Positions 39,945-50,470 of a stretch of DNA of 64,000 nucleotides are shown here, one piece after another. The position numbers were made by a program, and so were the translations under genes. The stretch spans positions 22,010,001-22,074,000 of the forward strand of contig OX485804.1 in the NCBI GenBank assembly GCA_950295325.1, in the 5' to 3' direction. The DNA comes from Polytrichum commune. Lineage: Eukaryota; Streptophyta; Polytrichopsida; Polytrichales; Polytrichaceae. Below the pieces are notes generated by a model, which saw nothing but the letters and a program-made list of their open reading frames with translations, was not told the origin of the DNA and did no database searches. Positions within the stretch are counted from its first letter, which is position 1; each line of letters begins with the position of its first letter.

Positions 39945-40772
39945 CCTGTACTAACATGGTGGTCTACTTTTTGGCACATCTCCATGTCTACAAGATTTTA
40001 GAACAAAGATGCTTATGGAATTTTGAGATGGTTAAGGATGATGCCACAATCTTTCCACAAAACTAAATTCTATTTGAATTTTTGTCGAGGTAAAAAATGG
40101 GGTAGAACAATGCACTATCTTCATGAAATTTAGAGGTAGATCTATATGCAACTTTTAAAAATGTAACTATGTGGATGTTAATATAAGCAAGTCTTAACGG
40201 TCTGTGGTCAACTTTCTTCTTTGTGCATGATTACTTGCATAGATAATAGTGGGTGTATATAAGGAGAATGCTCGTGTATAGCCACGCTTCATAAATCCGT
40301 TTTGGGTTTACAAATAGGTTTGCAACCATGATCAAGGATGAAGAGTTTCTCATTTCAGTCAATGTAAGGTTGGCGTTGCCTCCCTCTCCACATAGAATGG
40401 TACATGCTTGACGACTTTGGAGCATGCTTTGACCACCACTCAAAGTGACAAGTTTAGTATAGAATGAAGTCCTCGTATTTTGAAAATAAATTTGAAGTTC
40501 AAAACACCCAAAGTCCGAAGATCTCCCATCAATACAACCTATGCACAAGAATGACATGATAGACGCAAATTAAATATATGTTAAATTTTTGAATTTGATG
40601 GGAGGTGTCAAAACTAACAAATGAGTATATGTTGATTGTTCAATGCCACGAAGAAAATGTAGAACAAGTTTGCGTAATGTTGACATCTTGATTTTTTAAA
40701 TTATTTTTTGGTAAATGCATGTATATCCATAGAAAGTGTCAAACACATGTTTCAAAAAGTACATGTAAGTTA

Positions 40773-41000
40773 CTACACTAAATATTGTACTTAGTGTCAC
40801 TTACTATTAGTTATTATGCCATGCTATAATTAACTAGTCAATGCATATGTCACTTTTTGTCTAGTAAGATCAAATTGGTTATTTGGACATTATAGAACAT
40901 GAACATCTTTATTTAGTTAAACATATACATTCGTAGTAAACGATGTAACATTATGTATCTCCAAATAAGTGAGCAACACTAAATACAATATTTAGTGTAG
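40773..41000. mobile_element. MITE, CTACACYAAATAT family, copy 3 (short form)
   Basis: A 228-bp element with almost perfect 26-bp inverted ends beginning CTACACTAAATATTGTA. The interior does not match copies 2 and 4, so it is a shorter subfamily. The flanks are TTA on the left and TTG on the right. Confidence 0.7.
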
Positions 41001-41299
41001 TTGTGAATATTGGCGTGCTTTTCAAACAAGTCACACACTGTCAATGCATTTTTATGTTTATTTTAGTTTGAAGTATTTGAACAAATTTAGTTGTTGAAAA
41101 GGAAAGAACTACCACAAGTAAGGCAAAGCCCGAGAACCATGGCCCCCATGGCACGCAAAAAAATAAGAATGCTTGAAGCCCGACTTCTAAATTTGTCCGA
41201 TGATCCATATGATTGCTCCCCGTCATCTCTCTAACACACCATATTGCATTGAACCCACGGAGAATAAGCTAAGCGGGCCTAAAACAAACACTTTTAACT

Positions 41300-41447
41300 T
41301 TGTGCTCACTTCTTTTTGGAACACAGGAGGCGCTTGATCACTTGGCTAGTTTTCTGTCAAGTAGAGAGACGATTTCATGGCCGGGAATCGAACCGCCAAC
41401 CACTCCATTCGGTTTGGGTTCCTTTTCCGCTATCATCCAGAAATGTA
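41300..41447 (-). mobile_element. tRNA-derived SINE-like repeat, copy 2
   Basis: The minus strand reads GATAGCGGAAAAGGAAC, then GCGGTTCGATTCCC, which fit A- and B-box positions. After this it shares GTCTCTCTACTTGA and TGTGTTCCAAAAA with copy 1. There is no full tRNA fold, so it is not a tRNA gene. Confidence 0.55.
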
Positions 41448-43229
41448 GGATCATCTCGGACCACTTTGTGCTCACTTCTTGTAATATTTGAAACATGCCA
41501 TTAGTGTGTCACAATTAGCAATTTCACATCATGCCATTAGGCATGTTTCTTATCGTTTTTGGAACTCATATACATATCTTAATCATTATCAAAGTCAAAA
41601 TTCTCTCCCTTATGAATATAGAAACACATGATTTGAAACTACACTATTTGGTGTTCGTTCTTGGATCCACGCCTAACCACATACCGGTTATATAGTTTTT
41701 TTGGGTGGGAAGTAATAAAAGAGACGTGAGAGACCCAAGCTGACCCTACCCTAAGTTTGGCCATTTTTTAAGCACTTACTCTCTATGAATTCTCTTGGAG
41801 CACATAGCGAACTCCAATATGCACCTGCTAGCACAAAATTTTGTGGTATTTGGTTTGCATTTTCAAGTCTAAATACCTCATCAAACTAACATGTTTTCAA
41901 TTTCAAGCAACATTAAAAATTTTCATTTTTTCAAATTTTGGTTGATGACATGGTTGTCTATTTCGTTTTTAGGGTTGAGGGACGATGCCTTGGTCTAAGT
42001 TCGCCTTACACTATGTCTCGTTACCAAGGCTTTGGAAAAAGTGATATAGATTTTTCTTCGAACCGTTGACCATGAGCACGAGATATCCATAATCCTTTTT
42101 CCTCACGGCCCTTGGTCACATGTGTAAAAAAGGGCCTGTTGTATATCACAACCCTTCCCAAACGGAGAAATTACGGTTTGTAAACAAACGGGCACCCGAA
42201 TGCGCTTGCTCCAAGTTACCTTCCTGACAATAGAGCTACGCCGATTATAGCAAGAAATAAGTTACGGGTGTGGTGACTGCGGGATACGATTCACAAACAC
42301 TACACTAAATAAAATAGAAACTAGTGTCAACAAGGGTATTTTATGTCACTATGATAACTTTTTGGACAACAATTCTTATGAACGAGTGAACAAATATCAT
42401 CATGGATGATGGATGAGTTCATCCATTGGCCCAAACCCCTACCTTCTCTCGTCCACAACTTGTGATGAAATATTGTCATAAACGATTGAGAATTTGGATG
42501 GAAAATCACTCGGTAAGTGACAGTAATTGCGACACTCTAAATCTATAATCCCCCAAAACATGTCCATGGAACGACAAATAACATCGTGTTAACATTTAGT
42601 GATGGTGCCACTAAATACCATACTTAAAACTGTAGCAGAACTAGGGCTTCCACCAGGTCCACCTAGGCAAGGCTAGCCTAAGGCATTTGATGAAATTCCT
42701 AATAAGGAAGACTACTAATAAGGCGACAAAGGCTAGGTTAAAAAATTTAGGGTAGCAACAGGCGGCACTGAAGGGTGCCCTGATTCGACTGGAGGACCTC
42801 CCAATTAGGTCTACGTGGCAAAGCATAGAAGGTACGAAGGGGTGCCCCAAAGCGGAGAATCTCCCAGCGAGGTCCACGTGGCAGAGGTGGTCGGTAGGAA
42901 GGGCCCCCGGGAGTGGACGATTCGCCGTAGAGTCTACGTGGCCGAGGAAGGTTGGAAGGAAAAGCGACGAGGACGGTAGGTCAGAGGCGCGGCAGGAGGC
43001 AACAATCCGGGCGGGATGTGGCGGCTCGCCCAGCATGTGGGAACGGCCTGGGGTTGGTGGCTTGCAAAGATCCCTCCGCGCATCATCAATGCACAATGAT
43101 GGTGATGGTGATTCACGGCCACTGCGGGCTGGCTGGAGGGAATGAATGAAGTCATGATGAATATTGTCTCACTACTGAAATTGGCCGCTCTGCCCCCGCA
43201 TCATCAGATTCATCATAAGCATTTCTCAT
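41448..43229. other. Intergenic, apart from the MITE at 42300-42635
   Basis: GC content rises from about 42640 towards arm B. The minus-strand frame at 42641-43096 is Arg/Pro/Ser-rich and unrecognised; I do not support it as a gene. Confidence 0.5.
42300..42635. mobile_element. MITE, CTACACYAAATAT family, copy 4
   Basis: A 336-bp element, inverted relative to its close relative at 39397-39713. The ends are CTACACTAAATAAAAT and (reverse strand) CTACAGTTTTAAGTATGG. No ORF. Confidence 0.7.
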
Positions 43230-44542
43230 ATATTCTATTAACTCCCAGCAGGAGATCCGGGACTGTGTAGCCATGTGAGATCCATCTCTACAGTTGGAAT
43301 ACAAAGTGACTGCATGCTCACGCAGCTCGCACAGGTTTGCCTCGGAGCTGCACGGTTTGAGTCGAGGAGGGAAATTGAATCGGTGTGGTGTGGAGGATTC
43401 CGGGGGGGTTGCGATTAGACTGCGACTTCATGGTGTGGTGGCGCAGGTACGAAGTGAGTGCGTGTGTTGTGTGTGTGTGTTGTGTGGGAGGGGAAGGGGG
43501 GGGGGGGTTATAAGGGTGGTGGTTCATGATGATGTGTTTGGGTGATTTGAGTTGAGGAAAAGGAAAAATTGTGGTGTGGTTTAGAGGAAATTTGGTGCCG
43601 CAAGGAGAAAATAGACATAACTTAAAGTACGGTTCGGCGGCGCAGGGATAAGATACGTGCATGTGGGGATGGTGTTGCGAGGGTGGGTGTGTGCGTGTGG
43701 AATGAGTGTATGGGGTCTGGCAAAGTGGAGGATGGTTTTAATGTTATTTTAAAGGTGTGGCGGCAGTGACTGAATTCGTGCGGCGCGGGTTGCTTTCTTA
43801 AGCTTGAGTGGTGGGTTCGGGAGAGGTGTTGGCTGGGCAGATATAAGTGTGGGTGCGGGGATAGATATTGGGGGGACCATTTCTGGCAGATGCGGGGCAG
43901 TTCGGGAATCCGGACTGCTTCCTATCGGCATTTCAGGAGAGCATGGTACGGTAGGGGCGGGGGGGTTCAGCAGTGTCATGCCCCATGTCTTGTTTGTTGT
44001 TGTTATCATGTCGTGGGCTAGCAGGCAAGCATGAACCAGGGGTGGGCAGGAATGTGTGAGACAGTTGTTTGGTCCCATGGCTCTCTCTTCGTCCGAATTT
44101 AATGGTTACCAATAAGAACCCGCAGTTGTGTGTGACTGGCAGCAGGAATTGCTCCCCCTCCCCGAATCTGCTGTTTACCCATTTACCCTTAGTGGTTCTT
44201 GAGCATTCTTGCGGCGAAATGCCTGCAGTGCGGGAGTTTCCTCCACCAGACCCAGCGAACTGTGTGAGTGGGCAGTCAGTGTGATCCGGAGTGGTGTGTG
44301 CACTGGGCAGATCAAGAGAATTAGGTCGATTCTTTGAGTATACCCTGAGGGTCATACGCGACTATGCTTTTGGCGCTTGGACGTCGGAGCTGTGACGATC
44401 ACGCGAGTTGCGTGTTGCGCAGCACTCCCATGAAAGTTTGTAGGAGTAGCCCAGTCTCTGGAATCTAACGAAAAGCGCCTCCGGACCCTGAGGGGTGGTA
44501 AGGGAGAACGTACATTGCGCGACGGGGGACTTGAGAGAGGAC
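43230..44542 (+). promoter_or_regulatory. 5' flank and probable promoter of nitrate reductase copy B
   Basis: Counterpart of the copy A flank, longer by an insert near 43805-43955. It carries a GT-rich tract at 43457-43487 about 1.07 kb before the start codon. An upstream reading frame at 44364-44468 would lie in the leader if transcription starts before it. No transcription start can be fixed by eye. Confidence 0.5.
44364..44468 (+). other. Possible upstream ORF in the copy B leader (34 aa)
   Basis: An ATG at 44364 opens a 34-codon frame ending in TAA at 44466-44468, 74 bp before the main start. Copy A has GTG in place of this ATG, so the full frame is specific to copy B. A shorter ATG frame inside the same stretch (12-13 codons, sharing CRSS) exists in both copies. 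Transcription across it is assumed, not shown. Confidence 0.3.
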
Positions 44543-47500
44543 ATGATGGGCATCTCGGTGGACTCCCCGCTCTCAGGTCCCGCCCTCGATGACATCGATC
44601 CGCAGCCAGGGCAAGTGCAAGCGAACGGAATTCCTCGCAGAGCAGCAATGGAGGGGGCCCTGTCGCCCATGTCGCCCATGTCGAAGAACGGGTTTCGCAT
44701 TCCCGTGGAGGTGGAGGAATTCGACGAGGAGGATCCGTTGTCGGAGGATGAAAAGGATTGGGGGCCCATCCCGGAGGTGGTGGTCACGAAGGTGGACGAG
44801 AGAGACAAGAACACTTCGGATGACTGGATTCCTCGCCACCCCGAGCTGGTGCGGCTCACGGGCCGCCATCCCTTCAACTGCGAGCCTCCGCTGCACACCC
44901 TCATGGAGGTGCTTAATCTCATCTCTCCCTTCTCAACCCCCGAAATCTTCTTCCTGTAATTTCATCTGCTTGCTCAGGTTTGCTCCTTGCGATATTATAC
45001 GACGGTGTGAGATTTGTGACATTTGGGTTGACATGGCCGAGTATCGAGTCGGAACCACCATGCCCCTGTCGCTTATCAATGGAGCCATAGCTCGAGCTTT
45101 TCCAAGCTGACCTCCGAGTGTTCATCATCCGAGGGTTGAATGTGAAGTGGGCTATCCAGAAATCTCCTCTTTTGTGCATGCTTCCTGCCTGGTGCAATGT
45201 TGACGAACGGGCGCATTGAATGTGTTTTTGGTGACGCGCAGGCGGGATTTTTGACGCCCACCTCTCTGCACTACGTGCGCAACCACGGCGTAGTGCCTCG
45301 CGCAGCGTGGGATGCCTGGAAGATCGACGTGTCGGGGCTGGTGAGGCGACCGACGTCGTACACGATGAAGGACATGTTGCGGTTCCCCGCACGCGAGCTG
45401 CCGGTGACATTGGTGTGCGCGGGCAATCGCAGGAAGGAGGAGAACATGGTGAAGCAGTCCATCGGCTTCAACTGGGGCGCCGCCGCGGTGAGCACCTCGA
45501 TCTGGCGGGGCGTGAGATTGTGCGACGTGCTTCGGCACTGCGGCGTCTTCTCCCGCAAGAAGGGCGCCCTCTACGTGTGCTTCGAAGGGGCCGAGACGTT
45601 GCCAGGTACGAAGGTGGCAATGAGGAAACCTTTGCAACACTGACGTTCTGTGCAAGCGAAATCTACAACGTTGCGATGTAACCACCGTCATCAATGCGCT
45701 CGATTCGTGCAAGCGACCGAATTGTGTATTTTTAGTTTAATTTATGGGGTGTTTTGCGCACCGATGCAGGTGGTGGAGGATCCAAGTACGGGACGAGCAT
45801 CACCATCGATGTTGCAATGGACGAAGCGCAGGACGTGATTCTGGCGTACAAGCAGAACGGCAAATTTCTGGAGCCGGACCACGGATTCCCCATCCGCCTC
45901 ATCATCCCCGGCTACATCGGTGGCCGCATGGTAAAGTGGCTCACCAAGATCGAGGTCAGCTCGCAGGAGTCCGGCAACTACTACCACTTCCACGACAACC
46001 GGGTGCTGCCTTCGCACGTGGATGCCGAGCTCGCCAAAGCTGAAGGTGCTCATCTCCCTCCTAACCCTGTTTTGCACGAGTGGGCCACCTTTCGCGTGTG
46101 CCAAGGAAGGGAGCGAACGAGTGCTGAGTACTGGATGGCTGTTTGATTGACAGGTTGGTGGTACCGTCCCGACTACATCATCAATCAGTTGAACATCAAC
46201 TCCGCCATAAGCTCCCCAGCGCACGGCGAATCCCTTCCCATCAACTTCTCCACCCTCCAGGAGCCCTACCTCGTCAAGGGCTATGCTTACAGCGGTGAGC
46301 GGAATCACCGTCCTTGGTGGAGAATCGTTTGAAAATGCAGAAGACACGTCAGTAGCAAGTCCATTGTAGAATCTCCATGAGCGACGGAGTCTGGACCTTT
46401 ATGCTGATGTAATTAAACTGTGTTGGTCCTGCAGGTGGGGGCCGCAAAGTGATGAGGGTGGAAGCATCCGTTGATGATGGGAAGACATGGATGCTGTGCG
46501 ATCTGAAGCACCCCGAGCAACCCACCAGATATGGGAAGTACTGGTGCTGGTGCTTCTGGCAAATCAACTTGGAAATGATGGAGCTGTTGAAATGCAAGGA
46601 GATCGTTGTGCGTGCTTGGGACGTGGCCATGAATACTCAACCTCAGCACCTCACTTGGAACGTCATGGTAAGCCTCGGACAAGCAGCTGTGCTACGTATC
46701 TCAGCAATTACTGCTTCCGGTGCACCACCTGTGCATTTGTAGGAATTTGTGAAGAGTGGCGGAGGAGTAGGGTTCTGGGATATCCGGAGCTCTGCTAAAT
46801 CCTCACGTACAGTAGGCCCTATATTGATGTTTGTGGTGGGAAAAACACATATTCTTTCGTTCACAATTTGGTGATTTTACGGTGCAGCACACTCTTAATC
46901 TGTGCGTGTGATGCAGGGTATGATGAACAATTGCTGGTTCCGGGTGAAGGTCGGACTTAAAAAATCGGAGGACACGGGGCTGAATTTGACATTCGAGCAC
47001 CCGACTCAGCCTGGCAACCTCACAGGAGGATGGATGGTGAAAACCCCAGCACAAGGTGCAGAAGCAGACGTAAAGCCCGCGATCAAAGAATCCAAGGTTG
47101 TTCACGGAGGGCCTCCTGCCCGGCAGATAACTCTGAGAGAAGTGCGCAAACACCGAAAAGCGGACTCTTGCTGGATCGTTGTCTGCAGCAAAGTGTATGA
47201 TTGCACTCCGTTCATGGAGGATCATCCAGGGGGTGCAGACAGTATCCTCATCAATGGAGGCATGGATGCTACGGAGGAATTCGACGCCATTCATTCGGCA
47301 AAGGCCCAAGCTATGTTGGAGGAGTACTACGTGGGTGACCTGGTGGCCTCCAAAGACGACCACGACTTGGCCTCCAGCGACGACGAACAGGACGCTGTTG
47401 CGAATCTTGTGTCCTCCACCGGAAGACCGGTGGCTCTGAATCCCAAGGAACGACAGCCCTTCCGACTGATTGAGAAGGAGATTCTGAGTCCGGATGTCCG

Positions 47501-48619
47501 CAGGTGCTCATTGTCATCTTAAAACTCTGTTGTCTCAACCTCTTTGAATCTCCAAAATACTGCGCTCGCACGAGGTAGAAAGAAGACTCTCACAAAAATG
47601 ATTGCCTGAGGTTTAGAAGAAAAAGGGAATCATGTTAATGAGAAGTTTGCCCACTGTTTGGCAGGTTGAGGTTTGCACTCCAAAGTGAGAATCATGTTCT
47701 GGGGCTGCCCACAGGGAAGCACATCCTTTTAAGCGCGACCGTCAATGGCAAGTTTTGCATGCGGGCGTACACGCCCACCAGCTCGGACGAAGATGTAGGC
47801 TACTTTGAGCTCCTCATCAAAGTGTACTTCAGAAACGCACACTCGAAGTTCCCAATGGGTGGGCTATTTTCCCAGCACTTGGACGAACTGGAGATAGGTG
47901 ATACCATGGACGTGAAGGGTCCTGTAGGACACATCGTCTACGAAGGAAAAGGGCATTTTACGATCAATGGCAAGGCAAAGTTTGTCCGAAAAATCAGCAT
48001 GTTGGCAGGTACACCACCATTTACTTCATGTTCCACTCTAGGTTCTTGAATAGTATGGGTGGAATTACCTTAGTTTTTCTCATTCCGAGGGCAATCATGT
48101 TTGGATTGCAATGCGCTGGAAGCAGACCAGAGATTGATTAACATATGGGGCCTACTTCCATATTGCATGGACATGAAGTGAAAACCCCGGGCCTACTAGA
48201 GGGTGGTGTGTGTAATTCTATGATGGCAACTCATGAGGTTATGGGTGGCAGGCGGCACTGGTATTACACCCATGTATCAGGTCATTCGAGCAATCATGTC
48301 AGACCCTGAAGACGAGACCAGGGTTTTCCTTCTCTATACCAACCGAAATGAGCAGGACATCATGCTGAGGAAGGAGCTGGATGCGTGGCAAGCATCACAC
48401 AAGAACCTGAAGGTGTGGTACACCTTGAGTGGCAAGGCACCTGAGGATTGGAAATATAGCAGAGGCCGCATATGCGAAGCTCTTGTGAAAGAGCACATAC
48501 CCGAATGCTGTGACGAAACGTTAGCCTTGTTATGTGGGCCGCAAGAACTGATCCAGTCCACGTGTATACCCAACTTACTCAAGCAAAAGTACGATAAATC
48601 ATGTTGCTTAGAGTTTTGA
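44543..48619 (+). CDS. NIA: Assimilatory NADH nitrate reductase, copy B (8 exons, 892 aa)
   Basis: Second nitrate reductase gene, pointing away from copy A. Exons: 44543-44908, 45242-45605, 45770-46045, 46154-46294, 46435-46667, 46917-47503, 47665-48008, 48252-48619. They join in frame to 892 aa. All cofactor motifs are present: Mo-ligand Cys181, haem ligands in HPGG and [12 protein letters not shown] for FAD, GGTGITP and CGPQELIQ for NADH. It differs from copy A by an extra Met at the start, an extra SPM unit (SPMSPMSK against SPMSK) and roughly 17 substitutions, mostly mild ones such as E/D, I/V, T/S and Y/H. The seven introns (333, 164, 108, 140, 249, 161 and 243 bp) match copy A in length. 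An in-frame TGA at 44489 excludes an earlier start. The 3' end faces ELP6, which is convergent. No defect is visible, so it should be active. Confidence 0.96.
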
Positions 48620-49022
48620 TTCTTTCCATCTCCTACCCAAAGTTGGCGCTGAACTAAGGGAGACAATGGGGTTTTGTCACCGGTGAGAAATTCATTCCGG
48701 ACTTGAAACACAAGATTACTCTCACAACCAAACCCCTTTGGTTAAGCAGAGCCCGCATTTCTGGCACGTAGAGATGCAAGGGGGAGAAGAGGTGTAAGCT
48801 AAACAAGTGTAGGAGCAAAAGTGAGTGAATCCTGTTGTACAGATTGACAGCCAGAGACGTGTGATTGTAGAAAGTGGCGACAGTGTAACATAGAGGAGAT
48901 GTGAATGTGGACGCAGACCCTTATGTACCGTAGTTTCTTGTCAATAGTTTGCCAAATGGCCACACTTGAAATGTTCTAACAGATTGACACTGCAATGTGC
49001 TTCACAAGAAGTAGCACATGAT

Positions 49023-50470
49023 CTTGTTGAAATATATGTTCCTGCTTCTGATAATATGCCGTTAAGTGCAACCTCACACAGTCTACTTCCATGTATTACA
49101 ACTCAAGTATAAAAGTAAATACAAGTCCCCATTGTTCCAGACGGATCTTTTTGCTAGATCTATCGTAGTTAGGTGAGGGCACAAAAGTTTATGTGCAAGA
49201 TGTATTGCATGGAGAATCTACTGCATGCATATTTAGTAGATAACAAAAAAATTATTGCATGGATTGTCATTTTCCTACAACAGATGAAGCAAGGACGGGA
49301 CATAAATCTGCATGCAAGTACTACTGCATGGATTATCACTTTTCTACAGCAGATGAGGCTGGGAAAGGACACATGTTAGTTGGCACTCTAGGTTCCACTT
49401 CAACATGCATTGCAGATGTGACATGTTACCCTCCTGGTGTTAATAGGAGACCCAAGGCATCTTATGTCTTTTCTCATTATAACTTACAGTAATGCATGGA
49501 AGTGAGGAAGTGATGCATGGAAGTGATGAAGGTTGTATTACAAAGCTGTGAACAAGCTGATGATAACATGCAATCACGAAATTCACTGAGCACAAATAGG
49601 TTGGATTCGTGAGTGGTGTGGTTAGTGCTGAGTTGGAGAACATATATTCATTGTTCACTGGATAAAGCTTTCCAAATGCCTCTAAACTGACTATCCTGAT
49701 AGCTGGAAAAACACACTTGTGTGGAGGGTACTCTGGTCGTTTTGTGTAAAATTTGCACCACACTGAACTATGTGACTGAAACATTATTGTGGTACAGACT
49801 AAATGCTTCCCAGAATAATGTTAAAAAAAGTGTCGTGGTCATGCTCTAGTTCCTTGTGCCATGTTCGTCTGGAGTTTTTGCAATATACAAATCCTTAGCA
49901 CAAGTCAAACAAACAGAATTTGAGCACTCCTGAATGTTCTAAAAGTGCTGTATTCATAAGGATTGATCTCATCGGGAAAAAATTTCTGCATCCTTTTTGA
50001 GACACATATAGATATGCACTTGATACCACATCTCAATATGAAACATTGAAACTTTGGCTACATCTCAATATGAAACATGTTCAATCTTGATGGTTCAGAA
50101 CTTGACATGGAGATCTTCTTGACAGTGAGAACATGAAGTTTGAAACTTCCATAATAAAAACAAGGGGAGCTGGGCATTTGCGAGGTGAGGTACATGTCTC
50201 TAGTGCATAAAGAGATGCTCACAAAACTGGGCCTTTTCACGTCCGTACAGACTGTGATGACCTCTCCATCAAGTACTCCAACTTGTCTGCCAGAGTGAGC
50301 TATGAGGACTTACATTGTATTCCAATGCTCATATGCTGCAAAATGTCAGAGCTTGCAATTGTAAACTCCAACGTGTACCTTCTGTTATACATTTTTCCTT
50401 GTCTCGGAGTAGTTTTTTTCCTAGGCATATAAACTGCCCCAGTGCTTTAAATCATGTCTTTATGTACGGA
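49023..50470. other. Spacer between convergent nitrate reductase B and ELP6
   Basis: Must contain the 3' UTR ends of both genes. It includes the tandem duplication at 49250-49385. No further gene is supported. Confidence 0.6.
49250..49385. repeat. Tandem duplication of a 65-70-bp unit
   Basis: Two adjacent degenerate units, each beginning near TACTGCATGGATTATCA (or TATTGCATGGATTGTCA) and containing CTACARCAGATGA. They lie beyond the end of arm B. Confidence 0.55.

Larger units (their letters stand above)
43230..49022 (+). repeat. Inverted-repeat arm B carrying nitrate reductase copy B
   Basis: Partner of the arm at 7713-13290 in the opposite orientation. The 3' flank of the gene (48620-49022) is almost the same as 8119-7713. 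In the 5' flank, arm B carries about 150 bp near 43805-43955 that arm A lacks, which pushes its GT-rich tract further from the start codon. Confidence 0.9.

Noticed and set aside
41300-41447. Functional tRNA gene on the minus strand
   Set aside because: B-box-like sequence is present but no full cloverleaf or acceptor stem can be drawn; a SINE fits better.
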